Positions 47,071 through 56,668 of a stretch of 64,000 nt of DNA are shown in pieces. The DNA comes from CAZPZZ01 sp964591245 (GTDB lineage: Bacteria; Acidobacteriota; Vicinamibacteria; Vicinamibacterales; UBA8438): the NCBI GenBank assembly GCA_964591245.1, contig CAZPZZ010000001.1, forward strand, positions 24,688-88,687. Reading direction: 5' to 3'. The stretch's first letter is position 1. Every line of letters starts with the position of its first letter. A model generated the notes under the pieces. That model was not told the origin of the DNA and did not search any database. It was given only the letters and a program-made list of their open reading frames with translations. Position numbers and translations under genes: made by a program.

Positions 47071-48240
47071 ATGAGTATGAAGCGGATCCTGACACTGATG
47101 ACACTCACAGCATGTGCCGTTTTGGCCGCGACAGCGCTGCCGGCGGCAGCCCAGCAAAGCGGCGAGGGATTTAGCGCTGCCGACTTTGAGTACGGCTCGC
47201 GCTTCGAAATGCCAGACGGCACACAGGCAGAGATCTGGAATCCTGCCAAGCGCAAACTCATCGCAGGCGGTCCCATGATCGGCGGCACCGTCCGAGCAAC
47301 AGATCCGCGAACGTACTGCGCCATGGCTGGGGCCGGCTACGATTTCGTGTGGGTCGAAATGCAGCACGAGGCCATCTCCTGGGAACAGGTCGCCCGCTTC
47401 TGGCGCACCTGTCCGGGCCCTGCCGCCCCAGGCGTCCGCGTGGCCTACGCGGATGAGCGAGAAATACAGCACGCAACCGACATGGGCGCCGCGGTCATCG
47501 TCGTCCCAACGGTCGATAGTGTAGAAGAAGCACAAGAAGCGGTGAACTGGACCTACTTTCCACCACTCGGGCGCCGCAGCTCCGGAGGCGGACAGGGCGC
47601 GAGCGCTATCTGGAACAACGTGCCCGGCGGATATCGACAGACGTGGAACGACAACGTCGTGCTGATTCTGATGATCGAGACGCTGGAAGGTGTTGAAGCC
47701 GCCCGTGAAATCGCCAAGATTCCTGGTGTCACCGGCTTGTTCGCGGCCAGTGGCGACCTCGGAAATTTCTCGGGTTTCGGCGACGGCGACACGGAATATG
47801 ACGCATTGATTACAGAAGTCTCAGAGGCCGCACTAGAAGCCGGCATCCACGCCTGTGCTCCGCTCCGCTGGGCCGACCGTGGCGCGTTTACGTGCTTCCA
47901 GGCAGGCACCGAGGCCGCTAACATCAGACGGGGCGCCCAGGCCGAGATTCAGCAGGCTGAGCAGCGCTTTGGCAATACTGGTTCAGGCGGGACCGCGACA
48001 ACCCGGCCTGGAGCCGCCGGCATTCTGGCCAACATCACCGCAGAGTGCGGTTCAATCACCTACGAGGCTGACTGCTACGCCGCCGTAGGAGATGCCGCCG
48101 AAGCAGCCAGCTCCCTCTCAGCAGGCGAGCAGGGCCAGGTGGCATCGCGTCTCCGTGACATCATGGCGAATAACCCGGGCCAGGCCGCGCGGATCCGCGA
48201 AATTGCGACCGACGGCGGTCTCTCGCTCGACGCCCGGTAG
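47071..48240 (+). CDS. Exported HpcH/HpaI aldolase-like protein with C-terminal extension
   Basis: The product has 389 residues and a signal peptide ending near AAAQQ. The core (residues about 60-290) follows the HpcH/HpaI (2,4-dihydroxyhept-2-enedioate aldolase, citrate lyase beta-like) pattern: DFVWVEMQHE near 95-105 with the catalytic-type His, VIVVPTVDSVEEAQ, metal-ligand Glu in MIETLEGVEAA near 203 and Asp in AASGDLGNF near 229. These aldolases normally work in the cytoplasm on 2-keto acids. The C-terminal 90 residues (after GNTGSGG) add a Cys-containing helical stretch ending SLSLDAR that I do not recognise. AAAGGAG precedes the ATG. It is convergent with the peptidase gene. Confidence 0.82.
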   Translation: MSMKRILTLMTLTACAVLAATALPAAAQQSGEGFSAADFEYGSRFEMPDGTQAEIWNPAKRKLIAGGPMIGGTVRATDPRTYCAMAGAGYDFVWVEMQHEAISWEQVARFWRTCPGPAAPGVRVAYADEREIQHATDMGAAVIVVPTVDSVEEAQEAVNWTYFPPLGRRSSGGGQGASAIWNNVPGGYRQTWNDNVVLILMIETLEGVEAAREIAKIPGVTGLFAASGDLGNFSGFGDGDTEYDALITEVSEAALEAGIHACAPLRWADRGAFTCFQAGTEAANIRRGAQAEIQQAEQRFGNTGSGGTATTRPGAAGILANITAECGSITYEADCYAAVGDAAEAASSLSAGEQGQVASRLRDIMANNPGQAARIREIATDGGLSLDAR

Positions 48241-48273
48241 ACCAGGGCCCACGCCGTACCGGACAACGTGTGG

Positions 48274-48301
48274 AGAGCGACCATCGATCGGTGGTCGCTC
48301 T
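48274..48301. terminator. Bidirectional terminator hairpin
   Basis: AGAGCGACCA (48274-48283) pairs perfectly with TGGTCGCTCT (48292-48301) around an eight-base loop, between convergent genes ending at 48240 and 48318. A short T stretch follows on the plus side. Confidence 0.7.
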
Positions 48302-48317
48302 TCGCACACCCTTCCCA

Positions 48318-50474
48318 TCACATCCCCAACGCCTCCGCCAGAAACGCCCAGGCGTCGGCGACCTCCTCGATGCGCATCCACGTCGGCTTGCCGGCGCCGT
48401 GTCCGGCGCGGGTCTCGACCCGCACCAGGATCGGATTCGTACAGCCTTGTGCCGCCTGTAACCGCGCGCCGTACTTGAAACTGTGCCACGGCACGACGCG
48501 ATCGTCGTGGTCTGCCGTTGTCACGAGCGTGGGTGGATAGCACACCCCATCCGCGACATTGTGCAGTGGCGAATAGGCGTAGAGAAATTCAAACTCCGCC
48601 TCGGTCTCCACCAAGCCGTAATCGCTAGACCAGGCGCGCGCGTTCGCCGACGCCAAGTGATAGCGCAACATATCCATCACACCAACCGCCGGCAACGCTG
48701 CCCCGAATAGATCTGGACGCTGATTCAAGACCGCGCCCACCAGCAGCCCACCGTTCGAGCCGCCCTGAATGGCCAACCGCTCGCTCGAGGTGTACCCCGC
48801 CGAGATCAGGAACTCGGCGGCTCCGATGAAATCATCAAAAACGTTCTGCTTACGCTCCTTCGTACCGGCGAGGTGCCATTCTTCTCCATACTCGCCACCT
48901 CCGCGAAGGTTCGCGACCGCATACACTCCCCCACGCTCCATCCAGACCAACGTACTGACTCCGAATCGGGGTGTGACAGAGACGTCGAACCCTCCGTAGC
49001 CGTAGAGTAGCGTCGGATTGTTACCGTCGAGTTCGATGTCGGTGCGATGCGTGACAAACATCGGCACTGTGGTTCCATCACCGCTCTCGAAGAACACCTG
49101 GGTCGTGACCAAATCGTGGAGGTCGGCCGCAATCACCGGTTCACGAAAGAGCGTCGAGCGATTCGTCGACACGTCGTAGTGATAGACCTGCCCCGGCATC
49201 GTAAATCCAGACAGACTGTAGAATGTCTCAGGATCGCCGTAGCGACCAAGAAAGCCATCCGCCGTTCCGATACCAGGAAGTTTGATCTCGTGAACGAACC
49301 GCCCGTCTAGCTCGAAGACGCGAACCGTACTGTGCGCATCTTGCAAGTACGACGCAACAAACCGACCGCCAATCAGCGCTATACCCTGGAGCCGGTGCTC
49401 CGACTCTGGAATCACGACCTCTCTCTCACGACTCTCCACGTCTATCGCAATCAGGCGCCCCCGTGGCGCATCGGCACTTGTGGTAAAGAAGAGCCGATCG
49501 CCGTCACTGCCCACCAGTGTGTAGAAACCGTCCCATGCATCAAAAAGCGGCACCACAGCTACGGTGTCGTCTGCAAGCGGTCGCCAGGCGATCGCATTGG
49601 CAGAAAAGCCCTCCTGGATCTCGATGACCAAGTGACGCCCATCCTCCGTCACCGTAGCGTACGGGTTCCTCGTGGGATGCTCCAGCGCCAAAACTTCCCG
49701 GTCAGCACTCTGGACACTTCCGACACGGTGAAAATAGCTAGACACGGGTGCATCGTCGTTGGCATCACCGTTCTCATCCAACGGGTACCGGCTGTAGAAG
49801 AATCCTTGTGCACCTGGTGCCCAGGAGACACTGGTGAACTTGGTATGCTCGATGTAGTCGTCTAGATCCTTCCCGGTCGCAACATCGCGAACTCGCCACG
49901 TCGTCCAATCCGTTCCCCCATCCGACTGTGCATAGGCGATCAGCGTGCCGTCGTGACTCAGGTTGAATCGGGCCAGCGACACGGTGCCATCTTCACTAAA
50001 CCCGTTCGGATCGATCAATATGCGGGGCTCGGCGTCGAGAGCTTCTGTCACATACAGCACACTCTGATCCTGGAGCCCGTCATTCCGGAGAAAAAAATAT
50101 CGGTCACCAGCCTTGAACGGCGTGCCATAACGTTCGTAGTTCCAGAGTTCGGCCAGCCGCGTCTTGAATCCTTCACGCAGGGGCAGATTCTCCAAGTAGG
50201 CGACCGACACTTTGTTCTGTGCCTCAACCCACGCAGCTGTCTCTGCCCCGTCCAGCTTTTCGAGCCAGCGATACGGATCGGCGACAGCCGTACCGAAGAA
50301 ATCGTCGACCTGGCCGCCTCGCCGCGTGTCCGGCGCATCGACGCCATTACGCTCCTGTGCCCGCAACGGAGAGGTCACCACCAGTACGAGTGCCGTCAAC
50401 AACGACACGGCGATGGCTCGGATCGGCACGGTCGCAATCAGGCATGCGACCATCCCTACGGTCGGCTGGTCCAT
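48318..50474 (-). CDS. Exported prolyl oligopeptidase family serine peptidase (S9A)
   Basis: The product has 718 residues and a signal peptide ending near PLRAQ. The N-terminal propeller opens with DPYRWLEKLDGAETAAWVEAQN, the hallmark of S9A enzymes. The hydrolase domain has GGSNGG with the nucleophile near residue 575, the acid Asp in ADHDDRVVPWHS near 655 and the His in RAGHGAGKP near 692. It cleaves Pro-containing oligopeptides in the periplasm. AAGGA lies eight bases before the ATG. It is divergent from the PQQ gene at 50745 over a 270-base region with a 12-base palindrome. The identification is strong. Confidence 0.95.
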   Translation of the reverse strand: MDQPTVGMVACLIATVPIRAIAVSLLTALVLVVTSPLRAQERNGVDAPDTRRGGQVDDFFGTAVADPYRWLEKLDGAETAAWVEAQNKVSVAYLENLPLREGFKTRLAELWNYERYGTPFKAGDRYFFLRNDGLQDQSVLYVTEALDAEPRILIDPNGFSEDGTVSLARFNLSHDGTLIAYAQSDGGTDWTTWRVRDVATGKDLDDYIEHTKFTSVSWAPGAQGFFYSRYPLDENGDANDDAPVSSYFHRVGSVQSADREVLALEHPTRNPYATVTEDGRHLVIEIQEGFSANAIAWRPLADDTVAVVPLFDAWDGFYTLVGSDGDRLFFTTSADAPRGRLIAIDVESREREVVIPESEHRLQGIALIGGRFVASYLQDAHSTVRVFELDGRFVHEIKLPGIGTADGFLGRYGDPETFYSLSGFTMPGQVYHYDVSTNRSTLFREPVIAADLHDLVTTQVFFESGDGTTVPMFVTHRTDIELDGNNPTLLYGYGGFDVSVTPRFGVSTLVWMERGGVYAVANLRGGGEYGEEWHLAGTKERKQNVFDDFIGAAEFLISAGYTSSERLAIQGGSNGGLLVGAVLNQRPDLFGAALPAVGVMDMLRYHLASANARAWSSDYGLVETEAEFEFLYAYSPLHNVADGVCYPPTLVTTADHDDRVVPWHSFKYGARLQAAQGCTNPILVRVETRAGHGAGKPTWMRIEEVADAWAFLAEALGM

Positions 50475-50567
50475 TACACTTTTCCTTTCTTCATGGGGCT
50501 ACCCTCGTGGGGGGGACACGCTAGCGCCATCCGATTCGCTCCAGGCCCCCAAAGCAGCGCTTTTTGA

Positions 50568-50579
50568 TCGAGATCTCGA
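50568..50579. promoter_or_regulatory. 12-base palindrome in the divergent promoter region
   Basis: TCGAGATCTCGA is a perfect palindrome at 50568-50579, between the divergent peptidase and PQQ dehydrogenase genes. It could be a regulator site; there is no proof. Confidence 0.2.
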
Positions 50580-50744
50580 ACGCACCAGGCTTCCCCCTGG
50601 CCAGACCTTCCGCATCGACGGATCACCCCAAGATACGCCCCTCTCCCCCGCCCCCCGCATTCAGTGTGGGACGAAGCCCACCGTGCTTACGCTATCATCT
50701 CGGCGTGAACACCCATAAAACGCTTATCTTCTCGGAGGGTTGTC

Positions 50745-52859
50745 ATGTACCGATCGGCCGCGTTTTCTACTATGCTTCTCTTACTCTCGACCACCATCGC
50801 TCCGGCGCAAACGACGGAGAACGGGAGCCCCTGGCAAACCTACGACACATCAAACGGCGAGTGGCGCAGCTACGCGGGCGACATCCGTGGCACCAAATAC
50901 TCGCCGCTGGCCCAGATCGACGCCAGTAATTTCAGCGACCTCCAGGTCGCGTGGGAGTGGCGAACGGTCGACAACTTCGTCAGCCGTAGTACGCCCGAGG
51001 GCGGCGAATGGTGGGGTCCCCTCGACGTCATCGTCGATGAGCTCGTCGCGGAAACACCAGATCTCTATCGCGCAAGCCAGCCTCCCAACGGGTCGCGCCT
51101 CCAAGCCACGCCGCTCATGATCGACGACGTGCTGTACTTCAACACGCCGCTCTCTCAAGGCGTCGCCGTCGACGCAATCACCGGGGAGACCTTGTGGGTC
51201 TTCAATCCCAAAAGCTACGAAGAGGGCACCCCCACGATGAGCGCACCGTGGTCGCAACGCGGAGTGGCGTATTGGACCGACGGCGCTGACGACGAACGCA
51301 TCTTCTGGGGAACCGGAAATGGATATCTTGTCTGCGTAAACGCCAAGACCGGACAACCATGCCTCGATTTCGGAACCAACGGGAGCGGCATGGTCGACGC
51401 TATGGTCGGCGTCCCCCGCGCGGTTCGCGGCGAGCGCGACTATCTGAACGCACTACCCTGGGGAATTCATTCGCCCCCGATCGTGGTTCGCGACCGTGTG
51501 ATCCACGGCTCGCACGTTGCCGATCGGCGTATCACCAAGGAAGCAATTCCCGGGTGGGTACGAGCATGGGATGTACGAACTGGCGAGCACTCCTGGGATT
51601 TCCATACCGTCCCGAACGGCACCGACGAATTCGGCGTCGACACGTGGCTCAACGATTCGTGGCGCTACTCCGGGAACGGCAACGTGTGGTCAATGCTGGC
51701 CGGCGACAACGAACTTGGCCATGTGTATCTGCCGACGGGCACCGTCACCAACGACTATTACGGAGCGGACCGCCCCGGCGACAACCTGTTCTCCGAATCG
51801 ATCATCGCAGTGGATGTCGAGACGGGTCAACGGCTCTGGCATTTCCAGGCAGTCCACCACGGACTCTGGGACTACGACTTCGCCACCCATGCAAACCTCG
51901 TTGACATCACGGTGGACGGCCGGGAGATCAAGGCCCTCGCTCAGGTCAGCAAACAGGGCTTTGTCTACGTCTTCGACCGGGTGACAGGCGATCCGGTCTG
52001 GCCCATCGAAGAACGCCCAGTTCCGCAAAACAGTAATATGCCCGGCGAGGTGCTCTCTCCCACGCAACCCTTCCCTACCAAACCAGCCCCATTCGATTAC
52101 CAAGGTGTGACCATCGACGATCTGGTCGACTTCACGCCAGAAATCCGCCAGATGGCCCTGGACGCGGTGGAGGGATTCCGGCTCGGACCGCTCTTTACCC
52201 CGCTGGACCGCCCCATCGAAGGGGTAACCCGCGGCACCGTCATGCGACCTCCACCGTCTGGCACCGCCGGGTGGTCTGGCGCCGCGATCGACCCAGACAC
52301 CGGTATGCTGTACGTCCCCTCGATAAATCAGCCCGCCGTTGTCTCACTGTACCAACCAGATCCGGCGCTGGGGGCCACGGTCGCCTACACCCACGGAGCC
52401 CCGGAAAATGAACGACTCGCTAACATCCAGGCTGGCCGACGCAGAGGCGCCCAGATGCCGCAGGGGTTGCCGCTGGTCAAACCACCCTACTCCCGAATGA
52501 CCGCGATCGACCTCAATACCGGCGAATTTGCCTGGCAGGTCCCAACGGGCAACGGAGATCGGTTTCGCCGACATCCGCGGCTGCGCGACCTGGACCTCCC
52601 GCCACTGGGAGGCGATGGCACTCGCACTGGTCCGGTACTCACGGAGACGTTGTTGATTTATTGTTTGGCGGCCGGCGGAACAAATAGTGGACCGCGGCTG
52701 GTTGCCTATGACAAGGCGACCGGTGCGGAGGTAGGCTCCGTCGATTTACCCTCTGGAGCCATCGGCACTCCCATGACCTACCTGGCCGGAGGGAAACAGT
52801 ACATTGCCCTGGGCATTGGCGGCGGCCCCAGAATGGTGGCTTTCGCGTTACCGGACTAG
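50745..52859 (+). CDS. Exported PQQ-dependent dehydrogenase, glucose dehydrogenase-like
   Basis: The product has 704 residues with a signal peptide ending near APAQ; TCGGAGGG lies upstream of the ATG. The mature part contains WRSYAGDIRGTKYSPLAQI, the family opening, then a 35-residue insert (TPEGGEWWGPLDVIVDEL) before the first full blade. The conserved YYGADRPGDNLFSES loop and HHGLWDYDFATHA near residue 375 (catalytic Asp, D-x-D) make it an active-type quinoprotein related to 8985 and 40730. No heme or transmembrane helix was seen, so it should be periplasmic and need an external electron acceptor. A hairpin terminates it before the convergent orphan hydroxylase. Confidence 0.88.
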   Translation: MYRSAAFSTMLLLLSTTIAPAQTTENGSPWQTYDTSNGEWRSYAGDIRGTKYSPLAQIDASNFSDLQVAWEWRTVDNFVSRSTPEGGEWWGPLDVIVDELVAETPDLYRASQPPNGSRLQATPLMIDDVLYFNTPLSQGVAVDAITGETLWVFNPKSYEEGTPTMSAPWSQRGVAYWTDGADDERIFWGTGNGYLVCVNAKTGQPCLDFGTNGSGMVDAMVGVPRAVRGERDYLNALPWGIHSPPIVVRDRVIHGSHVADRRITKEAIPGWVRAWDVRTGEHSWDFHTVPNGTDEFGVDTWLNDSWRYSGNGNVWSMLAGDNELGHVYLPTGTVTNDYYGADRPGDNLFSESIIAVDVETGQRLWHFQAVHHGLWDYDFATHANLVDITVDGREIKALAQVSKQGFVYVFDRVTGDPVWPIEERPVPQNSNMPGEVLSPTQPFPTKPAPFDYQGVTIDDLVDFTPEIRQMALDAVEGFRLGPLFTPLDRPIEGVTRGTVMRPPPSGTAGWSGAAIDPDTGMLYVPSINQPAVVSLYQPDPALGATVAYTHGAPENERLANIQAGRRRGAQMPQGLPLVKPPYSRMTAIDLNTGEFAWQVPTGNGDRFRRHPRLRDLDLPPLGGDGTRTGPVLTETLLIYCLAAGGTNSGPRLVAYDKATGAEVGSVDLPSGAIGTPMTYLAGGKQYIALGIGGGPRMVAFALPD

Positions 52860-52872
52860 GTCAACATGCTGA

Positions 52873-52900
52873 CTGCGGCGGTCGCGCGCGACCGCCGCAG
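52873..52900. terminator. Perfect 28-base palindromic hairpin between convergent genes
   Basis: CTGCGGCGGTCG (52873-52884) and CGACCGCCGCAG (52889-52900) pair fully around CGCG. It lies between convergent genes ending at 52859 and 52949. There is no T tract. It is most likely a bidirectional terminator. Confidence 0.6.
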
Positions 52901-52948
52901 CCTACCGAACGGAAGAACCCGGTGGGCCCACGTCACATCACCAGCCCA

Positions 52949-55378
52949 CTAAATGTGCGCCATCAATCGATCGTGACCAGTCGGCGCCTGTTCCAATGTG
53001 GTCAGGATCATGTCCCTCGTCACCGGCGAGCGGAAGAAATCTCCGTTCTCTCGCCCGAGCGCATCAGCGATCGCATTGACCACCGCCCCAGAGCCAGCCC
53101 CCTGGGCCGCCTCGCCGATACCCTTGGCACCGAGCGGATTGAACGGATCGGGCAGGTCCGCCGAAGCCCACCGCATCGGCTGCTCATGCGGAACATCGAG
53201 AATTCCTGGCGGGCGGTTATTGTAGAAGCGCTTGGCAACCAATAGCCCCCATCGGCGGTCATATACCCATTTTTGACTCAGCGCCACCGAGAAACCCTGA
53301 ATTGCCCCACCACACACCTGCGCACCGAACGTGGTGGGATGGATAATCGTCCCAGCATCACACCCGGCAGCATAATCAACGAGACGGATATCGCCGGTCT
53401 CCGTATCCACTTCGACCTCGGCGAATCCGGCAACGAAGGACATCCGCCCCCCACCTTCTTCGAAATTGTCCCGCGCCACGCCCATCAACCCTTGCCCTGC
53501 GAGGGCAGTCGCCGATGCCACGGTCATGCGGTTGATGTCCTCCGGCAGTTCATGCCCATCAAATTTCCCACCGAGTGCAATGGCTCGGTCGGCGACCTGC
53601 GCGAAACTCAATCCCTGGGAACGGTTTCCACGGCGATAGACACGCTGGCCACCGATCTCGTAATCCTCTGGAACACCACCGAGGTCATTGGCCGCGATCT
53701 CCTGCATCTTCTGACGAGCATCGAGCACGGCGGCCCAATTCGCCCGTGTATGGGCATGGGTCGTCGAACTGCCTCCCTGAACACAGCTCCAGGGTAGATG
53801 GCGGCTGGAATCTCCCCACGCGACCTCACACCGCTCCCACGGCATATCCATACCTTCGGCGACCGCCCGCGGCATGTCGAAGGTAGAACCGGTACCCAGA
53901 TTCCCGATTCCTGACTGAATATACAGACGCCCATCCGGTTTCAGGACAAACAACCCGTCTACCCCTGAGGCCCCTGCAGCAAAGGTACTCAACGCGACGC
54001 CAACCCCCGTTACCTTTGTCCCCTTCCGCTCGCCACTCCTGGCCACGCGTTCTTGCCAATTGAAGATCTCGGCCCCTTTCTCAATGGCCTCTCGAGCGAA
54101 AGCGCTCGACACATGACTCCGTTCTCCGCCCAGTCCCGGTGGCCCATACACCGCTTGCCCTGCGGGAGCGTTGACGCGCAGGACTTCGACCTGATCGAGG
54201 TCAAGTTGCTTGGCTGCTTTCTGAATCACCGGAGAAAGCATGGTCATCGACTGCTCGCCACCTGGGGCCCGCTGCGCTCCTCGCGGCGGTGTATTGGTGT
54301 ACACCCCGGTCCCTCGCATCCGCATCGCCAACGGTTGGTACGCGAGAGAACCAATGACCCCAACGTTCATATGGTCGCCAGAACGCCCATAGGGCCCCGA
54401 ATCCCCGACAGCATGGATATCGCCCGCCGTGATTCGACCATCACGGCGCATCCCCAGCTTGATGCGAGCTTGCACCCCAGGGCGGGCCTTGCCGAACGAG
54501 GTCTCGTCGCGCCGAGTCACACGCATCATGACCGGCTTGCCAAGCTTTTTCGAAAGCAGGATCGGAATCTGCGCCTGCACATAACCCGTGGCCTTACTTC
54601 CAAACCCGCCGCCGGTGAATTCGTTGATGAGCACGACATCTGACGGCTCCACACCCGCCCAACGCGCCATCGGACCTACGGAACGCGCCGTGCTCTGAAC
54701 CGACGGATAGACATAGAGCTTTCCACCTTCCCAATAGGCCAACGTGGTACGGCTCTCTAGCGGTTGGTGAGACAAGGATTGATGGTACGAATGCTCCTCG
54801 ACGACCACGTCGGCCTCTGCGAACCCGGCCTCCAGATCCCCATACGACCACTCAGCTTCAGAGGTGGCATGCATGGGAATTTCTCCGGGCTCGACCCCGG
54901 CAACATCGGCCTCCGTCCACTTCAGGGCACCCAGTTCACGGCCGACCATCGTATTCCCCTCGGTACGCGCGTTCGGCCCACCGGGGCGAAGACTTTCGAG
55001 CGGATCGAGTACGAACTCCAGTGGTTCGAGATCGATCTGAATGCGTTCAATAGCCTCGGCCGCAGTCTCTTCGTCGATCGCAGCCACGGCCAAAATCGGC
55101 TCGCCTTCGTAGCGAGGCTCATCCGTCAACGCCGCCTCGTTTGGAGCCTCAACAGCTGGCAATTCGTCCGCGCGCAACATCCCCACAAAACCGGGAAGCG
55201 CCTCGGCGGCACTGGCATCCACCGAACGCACACGCGCATGCGGCATCGGGCTTACCAGTAGCTTGCAAAACACCATTCCCTCGGCACGGTGATCCTCCGC
55301 ATACCGGGAGCGCCCCGTGACCTTCGCATACAAATCAGGAAGTGTGTAATTCTTACCAAGCAGTTTATAGTCGGCCAC
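52949..55378 (-). CDS. Orphan molybdopterin-binding large subunit of the xanthine dehydrogenase family
   Basis: The product has 809 residues from a GTG at 55378 with GAGGAG six bases upstream. It is a molybdenum hydroxylase large subunit: TGRSRYAEDHR near the N-terminus, GGFGSKATGYVQAQ for cofactor binding and GAKGIGEAAQGAG with the catalytic Glu. The active-site loop is TNTPPRGAQRAPGGEQ near residue 364, distinct from AYRGAGR in the operon at 43487, so the substrate differs. No small or medium subunit gene is adjacent; it must borrow those from elsewhere, possibly the 43022 and 45850 products (inference). No signal peptide was seen. Confidence 0.9.
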   Translation of the reverse strand: MADYKLLGKNYTLPDLYAKVTGRSRYAEDHRAEGMVFCKLLVSPMPHARVRSVDASAAEALPGFVGMLRADELPAVEAPNEAALTDEPRYEGEPILAVAAIDEETAAEAIERIQIDLEPLEFVLDPLESLRPGGPNARTEGNTMVGRELGALKWTEADVAGVEPGEIPMHATSEAEWSYGDLEAGFAEADVVVEEHSYHQSLSHQPLESRTTLAYWEGGKLYVYPSVQSTARSVGPMARWAGVEPSDVVLINEFTGGGFGSKATGYVQAQIPILLSKKLGKPVMMRVTRRDETSFGKARPGVQARIKLGMRRDGRITAGDIHAVGDSGPYGRSGDHMNVGVIGSLAYQPLAMRMRGTGVYTNTPPRGAQRAPGGEQSMTMLSPVIQKAAKQLDLDQVEVLRVNAPAGQAVYGPPGLGGERSHVSSAFAREAIEKGAEIFNWQERVARSGERKGTKVTGVGVALSTFAAGASGVDGLFVLKPDGRLYIQSGIGNLGTGSTFDMPRAVAEGMDMPWERCEVAWGDSSRHLPWSCVQGGSSTTHAHTRANWAAVLDARQKMQEIAANDLGGVPEDYEIGGQRVYRRGNRSQGLSFAQVADRAIALGGKFDGHELPEDINRMTVASATALAGQGLMGVARDNFEEGGGRMSFVAGFAEVEVDTETGDIRLVDYAAGCDAGTIIHPTTFGAQVCGGAIQGFSVALSQKWVYDRRWGLLVAKRFYNNRPPGILDVPHEQPMRWASADLPDPFNPLGAKGIGEAAQGAGSGAVVNAIADALGRENGDFFRSPVTRDMILTTLEQAPTGHDRLMAHI

Positions 55379-55740
55379 GTGGAACTCCTCTCAGACGCCT
55401 CATACTCGCACCGAGACACCGGCTGACGAGCCGGGCCATCGGGGATCCTGTCACACTCGAGGCCGCTGACCAAGCCTAGACGTAAGACCTTTTCACCTGC
55501 AACGTTCACCGACGGCCGGTATACGGAGGCGTCTTGTCAATTTCCGCCCGACAGAACACGTCTGGACAGTATCCCGGTCACCACGATGCCCGAGAGCCAA
55601 GTCTGTCTCAGCACGAACGGACCGATTCCGCCTCTGAACGTGTGGGGACCAGAAAACACCGATCGGCATGGACATTCCACAATCTCTAGTAGACTCAGTT
55701 ACTCTGTATTCTGGTCAGCAAGTGCGACTCCAGCCTCGCC
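55379..55740. other. Intergenic region without a recognisable gene
   Basis: These 362 bases separate the divergent hydroxylase and diguanylate cyclase genes. The frames here have no family motifs and no tRNA or stable hairpin stands out. It presumably carries both promoters, but I see no consensus pair. Confidence 0.45.
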
Positions 55741-56604
55741 ATGACCCAATCCGACGACCGACATCCAGTTCCCGGAGGCCCACAACGTTTGTCACTCCGG
55801 CGTGCAATGGATGCTCCCAACCGGCGAGAGGAGCTACAGCGTGGGCTCTCCACCCTCAAACGGAGCGTTTCCTGGCTAACCTGGAGTAGCCTCATCCTCC
55901 TCATCGTTCTGCCAGTTCCGGCCATCCTGCTCCATGCGCCGACACGCATGTACCTCAACATCCGGGTCGACTCTACCTTGCTGTATCTCGGACAGGGGCT
56001 TGTGGCGCTCTCCTTCGCAATCGCCCTCGTCACGCTCTGGACCCAATTTCACCTGAGGCACCTTCGCACGCTATTCGTATCCCAGATGGCAACGGCCACG
56101 CAGCAGCGGGTACAAGCAGATCACCTCTATGGCCTGTCGGTTCTTGATCCGCTTACCGGCTTGTACAACCGGAGATATGGCGAGACGCGCCTAAAAGAAG
56201 CGCTTACGCACGCAGCCGCCACCGGGGACGCCTTGCACCTCGTGGCGCTCGACTTCGACCACTTCAAAATCATCAACGACCAACATGGTCACGCCGTCGG
56301 AGATATGGCGTTGAAAGAGTTCGCGCGCCGCCTGCGACAATCCATCCGCTCCTGCGACGTGCCAATCCGAGTCGGCGGCGACGAGTTCCTTGTTCTCCTG
56401 CCGGATTGTCCCCCCGGTCGAGTGGACGAAATTCTCTCGAAGTCGACCAGATTCGAACTTTATTTCGAAAATCAGAGGATCGCCGTGTCATGCTCGAGTG
56501 GCCTGGCACGGTACCAGGTGCACGACACCCCTGAATCTCTCATCGGGCGGGCCGACGAGCGGTTGTATCGCCAGAAGCAGACACGCTCCGACGCGACGTC
56601 CTGA
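55741..56604 (+). CDS. Membrane-bound diguanylate cyclase (GGDEF)
   Basis: The product has 287 residues. Two transmembrane helices (about 44-66 and 80-100) anchor a cytoplasmic GGDEF domain that makes cyclic di-GMP from GTP. The active site is intact: DPLTGLYNRR at the domain start, DFDHFKIINDQHGHAVGD, and RVGGDEF near residue 210. An inhibitory I-site RSCD sits five residues before GGDEF, so product feedback is likely. No sensor domain other than the short helix pair is present. No clear Shine-Dalgarno site precedes the ATG. The DASS transporter follows on the same strand after 64 bases. Confidence 0.94.
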   Translation: MTQSDDRHPVPGGPQRLSLRRAMDAPNRREELQRGLSTLKRSVSWLTWSSLILLIVLPVPAILLHAPTRMYLNIRVDSTLLYLGQGLVALSFAIALVTLWTQFHLRHLRTLFVSQMATATQQRVQADHLYGLSVLDPLTGLYNRRYGETRLKEALTHAAATGDALHLVALDFDHFKIINDQHGHAVGDMALKEFARRLRQSIRSCDVPIRVGGDEFLVLLPDCPPGRVDEILSKSTRFELYFENQRIAVSCSSGLARYQVHDTPESLIGRADERLYRQKQTRSDATS

Positions 56605-56668
56605 TCGGCCTCAATTCGCAGCAATCGGAATCGGACCCGCTCGTTTCCGAACTGTTACACTGCCCCCA

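Noticed and set aside
46704..47324. Minus-strand open frame of 206 codons
   Set aside because: It runs into the clearly coding aldolase-like gene on the other strand, and its sequence shows only low-complexity Ala/Arg content.
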